Assembly (NCBI GenBank): GCA_022821065.1
Contig: JAJEEK010000050.1
Location: forward strand, 62,001 to 126,000
Direction: 5' to 3'
Length of the DNA: 64,000 bases
DNA from: Candidatus Poribacteria bacterium
Lineage (GTDB): Bacteria; Poribacteria; WGA-4E; WGA-3G
Shown here: piece by piece, positions 8,632 through 16,271 of the stretch
Layout of the letters: the number at the start of each line of letters is the position of its first letter
How positions within the stretch are numbered: the stretch's first letter is position 1
Made by a program: the position numbers and the translations under genes
The notes under the pieces: generated by a model
Databases searched by the model: none
Seen by the model: only the letters and a program-made list of their open reading frames with translations
What the model was told of the DNA's origin: nothing

Positions 8632-9711
8632 CTAAAATCCGTAAAGAAGTGTTAATGATAGCAATGGACCGAATTCAAAGGCATCGCTCTCCTCGTATAC
8701 GCCATCCAATAAGGCATCGGTGTCGTCATAGAGTGTCTCTTGGTCTAAAGGGAGCATTACTGATAGAGACAAAGGGAGATCATAAGGCGTTACAAAGGAT
8801 GCTCCAAACGATGCCATACTGAACCGGAGGCCGGTATTGATGTCTTGTTCGCCTGCCCAATACGCGAAAGATTGATAAAAACCGAGGTATCCAGCTTGGA
8901 ACGTAAGCCAATCACTGACGCGATAACTTAAACCCCCTGTGTAAGTAAACTCTCTGGATCCGCGATAGGTCTTGCTATTCTCATAGAACGGCAATTTCCC
9001 ACGGACACTGGCACTCACATTGAGTCCTTTGTAGATAGGCAAACTATAATACAAATCGGCAATCGGATTGAACGTACCCGTACCAAACTGGATATGGAGA
9101 TGCTCAAGTCCGGCATCGCTGAGTTTCCAGGGGTCCTCTTCGGTTTTACCCAATGGAATCGTTGTTCCGACCCGCGCCATCAGAAAATCGTTTTCTCCAA
9201 GCAGTCCTTGCATTCGATAACCTAAAAGCAGATCCACATCGGCAAATCCGATGTAAGTCTCATTTCTATGATGATTGTCGCGATTCCGTATAATCGCTTC
9301 CCACTCCGCGGGCGTGACTGGATCAATCTCTGCAAGCGTCGCCTCCTGCGTTTTCGTCTCGTAGGGTATATTGGCTTCCAGCACCCATTGAGAAGCGAGC
9401 TGATACTTCAATCCGACATCAATCCGAAAGATGTTTAGATTAACGTAGTGTCGGTGCAGTGGGACCTCTATCACGTTCCCTTCTGGTGAAATCCCTTTGG
9501 TTTCCAAGTGTCCGCCTTGCGCGTCAAACCAGCGCATCATACTGAAGGTGCTCTGGAATTTCTTCATTTCTCCTGAAGCCAAACTGACTTCATCGATCCC
9601 GCCACGTGGAATCGCGGGATTGCTTCAGGCACCTCAGCTCATTTGGGCAAAACCGAGCGGGAGAAAAACAGACTGAAGACAGAACAATAGAGCAAGAATC
9701 CGAACCATCAT
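8632..9711 (-). CDS. Outer-membrane beta-barrel protein with two in-frame UGA codons (candidate selenoprotein, or broken gene)
   Basis: Barrel-type outer-membrane protein of 359 codons if the two TGA codons are read. The downstream part (from about residue 44) is a clean series of amphipathic strands ending in an aromatic residue ('LLYGF'), as in outer-membrane transporters. The start is taken at the ATG at 9711, which overlaps the stop of the preceding gene as ATGA. It encodes a good signal peptide (about residues 1-22, ending 'PLGFA'). Three residues later come TGA (9634-9636) and TGA (9625-9627), in the same frame as the barrel and 9 bases apart, giving U-G-A-U. A perfect 7-bp hairpin follows at once. 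Either both are selenocysteine in an exported U-x-x-U motif or the gene is a nonsense mutant. A start at the TTG at 9582 would lose the signal peptide, which makes no sense for this protein. Confidence 0.7.
9596..9620 (-). promoter_or_regulatory. SECIS-like hairpin downstream of in-frame UGA codons
   Basis: Read on the minus strand, ATCCCGC pairs with GCGGGAT (7 perfect base pairs) around an 11-base loop GATTCCACGTG whose first base is G. The loop begins 21 nucleotides after the first UGA and 12 after the second. Bacterial SECIS elements lie immediately downstream of the UGA with a small apical loop carrying an early G. The first UGA fits the usual distance; the second is nearer than usual. 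Confidence 0.45.
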
Positions 9712-10658
9712 AGGGGATTACCATCCGTTTCTAAGTTGAGCCACGCCACTTCAGCCTCAGAGAGCGCAAGTGTTCTCGCACCGAGCGAAGAATCCAGTTC
9801 ATCCAAAGTTACGGGTCCGATAACCGGGAAAACTGGAAATGGAATATGCAAACAGTATGCCAGAGAGACTTGAATCGCGGAATATCCATATTTCTCGCCT
9901 AACTTCTTTGCGCGTGTCAGTCTTTCAAAGTTTTCATCGTTGTAATAGACACGCACCATTTCTGTGTTTTCACGGTTTTCAGGTGTAAATGCCCCACTAA
10001 AAAAACCGCGTGCTTGAGATGACCACGGCATCAAAGGAAACTGGCTCTCTTTATGCCATGCGCGTGCGGCATCGTCCACGCAGACGCAGCCACCCCACAT
10101 CGGTTCCATCGGCACGGCAAGACTAATATTGTTACTGCAAGAGACAAATCCTGCAAGTCCGTTTTCCTCCGCATACGTATTCGCCTCAATAATGCGCTGT
10201 GGCTCCCAGTTAGAGGCAGCAATAGCTCTGATACGCCCGGCACCGATTTCCGTGTTCAGGTAATCAATAATAGTGCTGACCGGAATTACAGGGTCATCAC
10301 GATGGAGCATGTAGAGGTCAATATAGTCGGTACGGAGTCGTGCAATGCTTTCATCAAGATCGGCTTTTAGTTCTTCAGGGGCGAGACGCGGGCGTGGCAC
10401 GCGACCTTGCGGGTGTCCGCCTTTATCAATCAGGTACACCTCATCCCGATTCCCGCGTTGTCGCATCCAGAGACCGATTAACATCTCACTATCGCCGCCA
10501 CCATAGCCGTGTGCGGTATCAAGAGCATTTCCACCCACCTCAAAAAATGCATCGAGCATCTCCGTGCTATAATCGAATTTTACAGGTGAGAGCAACATAG
10601 TTCCCAAAATTAACTGCGATATGTCTTTGCTGACTCCTGGAATCTTTATATGCTTCAT
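9708..10658 (-). CDS. Aldo/keto reductase family oxidoreductase
   Basis: NADPH-dependent cytosolic (beta/alpha)8-barrel oxidoreductase of 316 residues. The catalytic set is visible: D47 and Y52 in 'LDTAHGYGGGDSE', K79 in 'LIDKGG' and the His of 'YMLHRDDP'. The cofactor region is 'PVFPVIGPVTLDELDSSL'. Substrate is unknown. It is the first gene of a minus-strand operon, and its TGA overlaps the ATG of the barrel gene (ATGA), so the two are probably translationally coupled. A TATAAT at 10741-10746 (minus strand) is a possible -10 box about 83 bases upstream. Confidence 0.93.
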   Translation of the reverse strand: MKHIKIPGVSKDISQLILGTMLLSPVKFDYSTEMLDAFFEVGGNALDTAHGYGGGDSEMLIGLWMRQRGNRDEVYLIDKGGHPQGRVPRPRLAPEELKADLDESIARLRTDYIDLYMLHRDDPVIPVSTIIDYLNTEIGAGRIRAIAASNWEPQRIIEANTYAEENGLAGFVSCSNNISLAVPMEPMWGGCVCVDDAARAWHKESQFPLMPWSSQARGFFSGAFTPENRENTEMVRVYYNDENFERLTRAKKLGEKYGYSAIQVSLAYCLHIPFPVFPVIGPVTLDELDSSLGARTLALSEAEVAWLNLETDGNPL

Positions 10659-10797
10659 TTACAAACAAATATCCTTTTCTTTAACGGGCATACGAGTCGT
10701 GCCCTTTGGAATATATAGATACACCATAGCATACAAAGAAATTATAGCAGATTCCAGACTTTAAAATCCACAGGAAAATGTTAACTGACAACTGAAA

Positions 10798-10814
10798 GGT
10801 TTTCGCAGAAAACC
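10798..10814. repeat. Short hairpin within GTTAACTGACAACTG repeat
   Basis: GGTTTTC/GAAAACC with a 3-base loop, next to TTAACTGACAACTG. Similar CAGTTAACAGTTGTCAGTT-like strings recur at 21978-21997 and 53112-53142, so this is a dispersed intergenic repeat type. The rest of 10659-10848 shows nothing else. Confidence 0.4.
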
Positions 10815-10848
10815 GTACTGCGTACTGAAAACTATTAACAGAAATGCA

Positions 10849-10877
10849 TTGCGAAGCGGTGAAAAATATGATAGAAT
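10849..10877 (+). promoter_or_regulatory. Sigma-70 promoter of the SIS-domain gene
   Basis: TTGCGA (10849-10854), a 17-base spacer and TAGAAT (10872-10877), about 90 bases before the chosen start. Confidence 0.5.
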
Positions 10878-10967
10878 AGGTATGGATATTTTGGCAAGAT
10901 GGACTTAATAAGTTCCACCTTTAAATTCAGTAATCAAGCGATTGGGGTTAGAACAAACAACAATATT

Positions 10968-11735
10968 ATGAGCATTTCCTATCTACGTTATCTGCGGACG
11001 GCACAAGACATTCTAAAACAGATTGAAGCGACGCAAACCGAGGCGATTGCACAAGCCTCCGATATATGCGCCGAGACAATAGCAGAAGAGGGTCTCGTTT
11101 ACCTATTTGGATCCGGGCATTCGCGAATGGCGGTTGAAGAGATGTTTCCGCGTTACGGAAGTTTCCCTGGGTTCTTTCCGATGGTGGAATTGGCGGTCAC
11201 ATATCACAATCAGGTCGTCGGTTGTAATGGACAGCGTCAAGCACTTTTTTTGGAAAACATCTCAGGGTACGCAGAAGTTATTTTGCGTAATTTCACCTTC
11301 GGGTCTCACGACTGTATGATCGTATTCTCGAATTCTGGAACCAACATCCTACCCGTAGAGATGGCGATGGGTGCGAAAGAACAGGGACTGCCTGTCATTG
11401 GCGTAAGTTCCATTGCACACAGTCGTTCATCTACCTCAAAACACGCGTCTGGCAAACGGCTTTTTGAGATCGCCGACTTAACCATTGACAACTGTAATCC
11501 GCCGGGGGACGCGGTCGTAGACATCCCGAATTTGGCATACCCTGTGGGACCTACGTCAAGTATCGGGACCCTATCGATTGTCAATGCGATTAAATGCCGT
11601 GTAGCCGAACTGCTGACAGCGCGTGGGAAACCGCCTGTCGTGTTGACCGGATCGCATTTCATCGGTTCCGAAGAATCGGCAAAGCAGATTGAACGAAGCT
11701 ATGACGACTACAAAGCACGCGTCCAAGGACGTTAA
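10968..11735 (+). CDS. SIS-domain (sugar isomerase fold) protein, UPF0309-like
   Basis: Cytosolic phosphosugar-binding protein of 255 residues with one SIS domain. The phosphate-binding loops are 'LVYLFGSGHSRMA' near residue 45 and 'MIVFSNSGTNILPVEMA' near residue 120, the two Ser/Thr-rich turns typical of SIS domains. It resembles the UPF0309 group, which is related to MurNAc-6-phosphate etherase and GlmS isomerase domains but shorter. The ATG at 10968 is preferred because family members begin with 'YL..I..IL..IE.TQ'. An ATG at 10899 would add 23 unrelated residues. Neither has a good ribosome site. Exact substrate unknown. Confidence 0.88.
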   Translation: MSISYLRYLRTAQDILKQIEATQTEAIAQASDICAETIAEEGLVYLFGSGHSRMAVEEMFPRYGSFPGFFPMVELAVTYHNQVVGCNGQRQALFLENISGYAEVILRNFTFGSHDCMIVFSNSGTNILPVEMAMGAKEQGLPVIGVSSIAHSRSSTSKHASGKRLFEIADLTIDNCNPPGDAVVDIPNLAYPVGPTSSIGTLSIVNAIKCRVAELLTARGKPPVVLTGSHFIGSEESAKQIERSYDDYKARVQGR

Positions 11736-11753
11736 CGCGCTCCGATTTTTCTA

Positions 11754-11782
11754 TTGACTTTTCTCGTGTAAATCCGTATACT
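11754..11782 (+). promoter_or_regulatory. Sigma-70 promoter of the nadD operon
   Basis: TTGACT (11754-11759), a 17-base spacer and TATACT (11777-11782), about 70 bases before nadD. Confidence 0.7.
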
Positions 11783-11851
11783 TTAAACTGCACGGGCGGA
11801 TACGAGGTATACACTATCGAGTTCGCATCCACTGGACACTCCGATATTCTA

Positions 11852-12451
11852 ATGCTGAAAACAACTCAAAGAATCGCTGTGATGGGCGGAACGTTCAACC
11901 CAATTCACTACGCACACCTGCTGAGTGCTGAACAGGTTCGCGTAGGATTAGGTTATGATAAAATATTGTTTATCCCTTCCGCAAGGCCTCCGCATAAAGT
12001 CGCAGATACCGATATTATCAAACCGGAACACCGGTATCAGATGGCACTCTTAGCGATTATCGGGAATCCATACTTTGAGGTTTCTCGGATAGAATTGGAG
12101 CGCGCTGGACCCTCTTATACTGTTGAGACGCTAAAAGTACTGCAGAAACTTTATGGGGAAACGACTGAGCTGGCGTGGATCATCGGGGCGGATTCACTCA
12201 TCGAGTATAAAGTCTGGCGGGACTTTGATGAGGTCTTAGCCCGGTGTATTATGATCGCGACGACACGGCCGAATTATGCGCTAAACCGAGTGCCGCTGGA
12301 AGTCCGAAAACGGGTCACGACCTTCCCCGTAACGGGTGTAGATATATCTGCGACAGCGATTCGTGAACGCGTTCGGAACGGGTTTTCCATTCGGTATCTC
12401 GTTCCAGAAACAGTCGAAAATTATATTCATCGGCATCAGTTGTATCGATAA
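11852..12451 (+). CDS. nadD: Nicotinate-nucleotide adenylyltransferase
   Basis: Converts nicotinate mononucleotide and ATP to deamido-NAD, the penultimate step of NAD synthesis, in the cytosol. At 199 residues it has the family length. The nucleotidyltransferase signature is 'GGTFNPIHYAHL' (residues 12-23; H19 and H22 form the (H/T)xxH motif). 'PHK' near residue 47 and 'ISATAIRERVRNG' near 166 match the second NadD motif. It leads a compact cluster with yacG-like, yqeK and rsfS genes, a gene order widely conserved for nadD-yqeK-rsfS, which supports the call. There is no strong ribosome site before the ATG. Confidence 0.97.
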   Translation: MLKTTQRIAVMGGTFNPIHYAHLLSAEQVRVGLGYDKILFIPSARPPHKVADTDIIKPEHRYQMALLAIIGNPYFEVSRIELERAGPSYTVETLKVLQKLYGETTELAWIIGADSLIEYKVWRDFDEVLARCIMIATTRPNYALNRVPLEVRKRVTTFPVTGVDISATAIRERVRNGFSIRYLVPETVENYIHRHQLYR

Positions 12452-12478
12452 TTGGAAAAAATTCGTATAAAAATTGAA

Positions 12479-12754
12479 ATGCCGAAATCAAAAAATAAGG
12501 GCGTGAAAATCGTGGAACATACATGCAGTATGTGCGGAACAGTTTATGATTTTGTATGGGAAGAAGGGACCCCGCTCCCGAAGAACTTCCCGTTCTGCAG
12601 TGCGCGGTGCAAAGCAACAGACCTTTCAAAATGGATTAATGAGGAATATGCTATTAGTGCGGTGTTACCAGACACGATTTTGTCTGAAACTGAGCGGGAA
12701 CTCCTTGCGGAATTGGCAAAATTAGGGGTTGACATTGACGATGAGAGAAACTAA
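12479..12754 (+). CDS. YacG-like zinc-binding protein
   Basis: Small zinc-ribbon protein of about 91 residues. A C-x2-C-x24-C-x3-C set ('CSMC' ... 'FCSARC') followed by 'KATDLSKWINEEYAI' matches the YacG family, whose E. coli member binds and inhibits DNA gyrase. The spacer between the Cys pairs is longer than in typical YacG and there is a 30-residue C-terminal extension. The frame is open from a TTG at 12452 directly after the nadD stop, giving 100 residues. The ATG at 12479 is chosen only because ATG is more usual. Gyrase inhibition here is inferred from the family, not shown. Confidence 0.75.
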   Translation: MPKSKNKGVKIVEHTCSMCGTVYDFVWEEGTPLPKNFPFCSARCKATDLSKWINEEYAISAVLPDTILSETERELLAELAKLGVDIDDERN

Positions 12755-12774
12755 CGAGAACAGACTAAAATCCG

Positions 12775-13377
12775 ATGGACACGACACTTGCAAAACTCCG
12801 GGCACACCCGAAGTCAATTGAAATTCAGCAATATCTTTCAGACAAACTGAGTGCGGAACGTCTTCAGCATGTGCTTGCTGTACAGGAGATGGCAGTTGAT
12901 TTGGCATGTGTTCACAAAGCAGACGTTTGGCAGGCAAGTCTCGCTGCGCTTCTACACGACAGCGCGAAATGGATGAACGCTAAAGAGTTATATAACGCAG
13001 TACGCTGTTATGAAATTCATTTGGACCCGATTGAAAAAGTGAATCCGTCGCTCCTACATCCACTTATCGGCGTTCAATTGGCGATCGAGAAGTTCGCAGT
13101 AACTGCGTTGGAAGTACTCGAAGCGATTCGGAACCATACAACTGGGACCCCATCAATGGGTGTTATTTCACAAATCTTATATGTGGCAGACTTTGCGGAA
13201 CCCGCGCGGGCACATAGAACAGTCGACTTGGTGCGAAAGTTAGCATACACAGATTTATCGAGTGCGGTTCATCATGTTGCGCGCGCGAAGATTGAGCATC
13301 TCCTCGAAAAAGATGTAATGATCCATCCAAACACACTTCATACCTACAACAGTACGCTCGCGTATGTTGAGAACTAA
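12775..13377 (+). CDS. yqeK: HD-domain hydrolase YqeK (symmetrical Ap4A hydrolase)
   Basis: Cytosolic HD-superfamily phosphohydrolase of 200 residues. YqeK enzymes cleave diadenosine tetraphosphate to two ADP. Metal ligands are visible: H32 in 'RLQHVLAVQ', the H61-D62 pair in 'LLHDSAKW', then 'LLHPLIGVQLA', 'IRNHTTG' and 'YVADFAEP', all in family order. Position between nadD and rsfS is the classic context. It lies 20 bp after the zinc-ribbon gene and 12 bp before rsfS, so the four genes are one transcription unit. Confidence 0.95.
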   Translation: MDTTLAKLRAHPKSIEIQQYLSDKLSAERLQHVLAVQEMAVDLACVHKADVWQASLAALLHDSAKWMNAKELYNAVRCYEIHLDPIEKVNPSLLHPLIGVQLAIEKFAVTALEVLEAIRNHTTGTPSMGVISQILYVADFAEPARAHRTVDLVRKLAYTDLSSAVHHVARAKIEHLLEKDVMIHPNTLHTYNSTLAYVEN

Positions 13378-13389
13378 AGGGGTTTCATA

Positions 13390-13845
13390 ATGGAAAATAA
13401 AAAGAACACATTAGATATAGTGAAAGCAGCAGCCTCGGCAGCGATGAGCCGCCGCGCCCAAGACGGCGTTATTCTCGATTTACGTGAACTCGATGGCTTC
13501 ACAGACTTTTTTGCTATCTTCAGTGGGACTTCTGATATTCAGGTAGAAGGTATTTCACAAGCCGTTCTCGAAGAACTCGAAAACAACTGGTCCCAGAAAC
13601 CGTGGCATCAGGAGGGTGAACGTAAGGCGGATTGGATACTGTTAGACTACGTCGATTTTGTCGTCCACATTTTTCTTTCCGAACGACGCGCGTATTATAA
13701 CCTTGAACGTCTATGGGCTGAAGCCGAACAGATCGAACTGCCAGAACTAACAATGCCGGCACATATAGAAGCGCTTGAAGAGGAATTAGACCCGGACAGT
13801 GCCTTGGTCTTTGGAGAACAGGCGGAAGGCAAGCCGGATCTGTAG
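13390..13845 (+). CDS. rsfS: Ribosome silencing factor RsfS
   Basis: Binds ribosomal protein uL14 on the 50S subunit and blocks joining with 30S during starvation. The core fits RsfS/Iojap: 'ILDLRELDGFTDFFAIFSGTSDIQVEGI', 'GERKADWILLDYVDFVVHIF' and 'RAYYNLERLWAEAEQI', over residues 1-120. The 151-residue length includes a 30-residue acidic tail ('ALEEELDPDSALVFGEQ') beyond the usual end. The start has AAAGGGG 7 bases upstream. It is the last gene of the nadD cluster and is convergent with the PP2C gene. Confidence 0.96.
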   Translation: MENKKNTLDIVKAAASAAMSRRAQDGVILDLRELDGFTDFFAIFSGTSDIQVEGISQAVLEELENNWSQKPWHQEGERKADWILLDYVDFVVHIFLSERRAYYNLERLWAEAEQIELPELTMPAHIEALEEELDPDSALVFGEQAEGKPDL

Positions 13846-13922
13846 TGTGTATTGGGGGATTATCGTTCTGATGAGGGTATTTAGAAGGCTAAAGACGAAA
13901 ACGGGAAATAGGGTTAGGTAAA

Positions 13923-14657
13923 TTAATCCACAGCAACAAGCAAGACAGTAACGTTATCGGTGCCGCCATAATCGAGTGCTTTGTTTACGAGATTCTCAGA
14001 CGCTTCTTCGAGGTCTGAAGCCGCCAATATAATGTCTGCGATCTCGGTATCGTCGATAATTAGGTCGTGCAAACCGTCGGTACAAGCGAGGACAATGTCT
14101 CCGGGAACAAGCGGGTATGCGTCCGCACTGACAGTGACTGTCGGTTTCAAGCCGATCGCTTGTGTGATAATGTTTCGTTTCTCGTGAACACGTCCCTCTT
14201 CAGGCGTTATTTCACCTTTCTCGACCATTTTTTGAACGAATGAGTCATCTGTTGTTATTTGTGTTAGTTTCTCATCACGTAGGACATAGAGCCTGCTATC
14301 CCCGACATGAACGTAAGCGAGGTAGCTAAAGGTAATAAAACCGGCAGTAAGAGTGGTGCCCATTCCACGCCCTTTGTTTTTGCTCTCAACGGAGGCATAG
14401 ATGCGTTGATTCGCTTCCATCGCAAGATCGCGTAGAACGTTAAGCCTTTTCATAGGTCCTAAATCGATCTGTGGGGTTGCTTCAGTTTCCACCCACTCCT
14501 GAATAACTTCAAGAGCAATGCGACTCGCGATATCACCGTGCTCGTGTCCGCTCATACCATCAGCGATTGCAAACAACTGGAGCTGCGTATCGAAATAGTA
14601 TAGGTCTTCGTTCCTATCGCGGATCTTACCTGTATCCGTTTTGACTGCAAATTGCAT
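13923..14657 (-). CDS. PP2C-family serine/threonine protein phosphatase
   Basis: Mg/Mn-dependent phosphatase of the PPM/Stp1 type, 244 residues, cytosolic, reversing Ser/Thr phosphorylation by Hanks-type kinases. All motifs are in order: 'GKIRDRNED', 'FAIADGMSGHEHG' (usual DGMGGH, here DGMSGH), 'GRGMGTTL', 'YVHVGDSRLYVLR', 'VLACTDGLHDLI' and 'GGTDNVTVLLV'. The ATG at 14657 places the catalytic domain directly at the N-terminus. The frame extends to 14741, adding 28 unconserved residues. No partner kinase is in the window. Confidence 0.94.
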   Translation of the reverse strand: MQFAVKTDTGKIRDRNEDLYYFDTQLQLFAIADGMSGHEHGDIASRIALEVIQEWVETEATPQIDLGPMKRLNVLRDLAMEANQRIYASVESKNKGRGMGTTLTAGFITFSYLAYVHVGDSRLYVLRDEKLTQITTDDSFVQKMVEKGEITPEEGRVHEKRNIITQAIGLKPTVTVSADAYPLVPGDIVLACTDGLHDLIIDDTEIADIILAASDLEEASENLVNKALDYGGTDNVTVLLVAVD

Positions 14658-14955
14658 TTTTTTGTATCGTCCGAGCTGCTTGTCGTTAAAAAAATAAGAA
14701 GGCTTGTTGCGCGCTATATTCTGGGAGGTACCAAATTTCATTCAGGAGAACCACTCACTTTCCTTGGAATATCAACTACAGGAACAAACGATATAAATCA
14801 AGTTTCGGTTTCAAAATTCGCTCAAAAAATACACCATAATAAGCCTCCAACTTCATATAAACGACACTCAACATTCTTGGGATAAATAATATACATGGAT
14901 ATACAAAAATTGTCAACACTTCCAAAGCATCATTTTTTTCGTTACTACGGCATTT
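14658..14955. other. Intergenic, nothing recognised
   Basis: AT-rich sequence between the PP2C gene and the propeller remnant. Open frames here lack ribosome sites and family resemblance. No repeat or RNA fold was found. Confidence 0.4.
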
Positions 14956-15213
14956 TCACCGAATCGGCAATGGCTGCTATGTGATACGTACCCACGAGGT
15001 CCCGAACGACTCGCACAACTGATGGTCTACAATATCTCTGAAAACAGGAAAATTGTCCTCGGAGAATTCCATCACGACGAACAGTTCACTGGAGACATCC
15101 GATGCGATTTACACCCACGTTGGGCACCGGATGGCAAGACGATTACCTTTGACTCGGTTCATGAAGGCTCCCGACAGATTTATTGTGTCGAGTTCCCATC
15201 ATCACCGAATTAA
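14956..15213 (+). pseudogene. C-terminal remnant of a TolB/oligogalacturonate-lyase-like beta-propeller
   Basis: About 85 codons encode the end of a propeller protein: 'SPNRQWLLCDTYP' then 'IRCDLHPRWAPDGKTITFDSVHEGSRQIY', which resembles the last blades of periplasmic TolB-like/oligogalacturonate lyase-like proteins. There is no matching start or upstream blades. Just before 14956 the sense continues better in another frame ('HHFFRYYGIF'), suggesting a frameshift plus a large deletion. The ATG at 15022 could open a 63-codon frame, but a blade fragment alone would not fold. I call it a decayed gene. Confidence 0.6.
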
Positions 15214-15227
15214 CCCAGAGGCTCCTG

Positions 15228-16259
15228 ATGTTGTTAAATAGCTGTTATGACAAAGAAATTGGACGCTTGCCGTGTATTGTAACGTGTGCGTTTACCGACA
15301 TCAACGGACCGCACGATGCAGTTATTTTGACGACAGAACCGGCATGGCGAGTGGTTAAAGACATCGGTATAAACCCACATCAACTTCTCTACGTTACAGG
15401 GAACACAGAGAGGTCTATGGCCGCACTTGCCGAAACGTGTAAAGGTGAAGTGGTTTACGGAATTGGGGGTGGGCTGGCAATTGACACTGCTAAGTACGTC
15501 GCATCCGCAAATGGGTTACCGCTCATCGCGTTGCCTACCATCTTGTCAACAGATGCTTTTCTCACGGATGCAACAGGTGTTAGAGAAAATGGATGTGTTC
15601 GCTACCTCCCGACGAAAGCCCCTGACACTGTTATCATAGATATGGATATGTTGGGTAACGCACCAATTGCGATGCGAGCGAGTGGCGCGGCGGATGTTCT
15701 CTCAATCGCAACAGCACTCTGGGATTGGCAAAAAGCAGAGGAGATGGGTGCAAACCCTCCTGGTCAACAGATGATGCCGCAGACGATCGCTATAGGGCGG
15801 ACCCTTCTCCAAACGCTTCTGGAAAACGCGACTGAAATTGGCAACGGTACACCGACAGGATTGAAAATTCTACTCGACTTGCTCTGTATGGAGGTACAGC
15901 TTTGTAATCTATGTGGGCATAGTCGTGTTGAAGAAGGAAGTGAACATCATTTTGTCTACGCGATCGAAAAACATTTAACATCGGCAAATATTGGAAAGGT
16001 TTTACACGGTGAACTTGTTGGGCTTGGGATTTTACTGATGGCTGCGTTGCAGTCACAACCGTGGGAGCAGTACCGTCATGCGCTGGAATGTTTGCATATT
16101 AACTATCGTCCGACGGTTATCGCCCGCGAGGCGATTGCTGAAACGCTTGTCAATTTATCTGACTACGTTGTGCAACATGAACTGCCGTACACTGTTGCAA
16201 CAACGCTGCGGATTACAAATGATATAGCTGAACAAACGATACAAACTGTAATGGATTAA
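15228..16259 (+). CDS. Iron/zinc-containing alcohol dehydrogenase, glycerol-1-phosphate dehydrogenase-like
   Basis: NAD(P)-dependent polyol dehydrogenase of 343 residues, group III metal-dependent family. 'VVYGIGGGLAIDTAKYVA' is the GGGxxxD cofactor loop, 'ALPTILSTDAFLTDATGVRENG' is the active-site segment shared with sn-glycerol-1-phosphate dehydrogenase (EgsA/AraM), and the metal site uses an early Asp with 'EEGSEHHFVYAIEK' and 'VLHGELVGLG' histidines. Family members make glycerol 1-phosphate from dihydroxyacetone phosphate. The ATG at 15228 is chosen for the AGAGG 6 bases before it; the ATG at 15183 overlaps the remnant. A dipeptidase follows 12 bp on, so they are likely co-transcribed. 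Glycerol dehydrogenase is the alternative. Confidence 0.85.
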   Translation: MLLNSCYDKEIGRLPCIVTCAFTDINGPHDAVILTTEPAWRVVKDIGINPHQLLYVTGNTERSMAALAETCKGEVVYGIGGGLAIDTAKYVASANGLPLIALPTILSTDAFLTDATGVRENGCVRYLPTKAPDTVIIDMDMLGNAPIAMRASGAADVLSIATALWDWQKAEEMGANPPGQQMMPQTIAIGRTLLQTLLENATEIGNGTPTGLKILLDLLCMEVQLCNLCGHSRVEEGSEHHFVYAIEKHLTSANIGKVLHGELVGLGILLMAALQSQPWEQYRHALECLHINYRPTVIAREAIAETLVNLSDYVVQHELPYTVATTLRITNDIAEQTIQTVMD

Positions 16260-16271
16260 AATTTGAGGGCT

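Noticed and set aside
9583-9711. Frameshift explanation for the barrel protein's missing signal peptide
   Set aside because: The signal peptide and the barrel are already in the same frame; only two TGA codons intervene, so no shift is needed.
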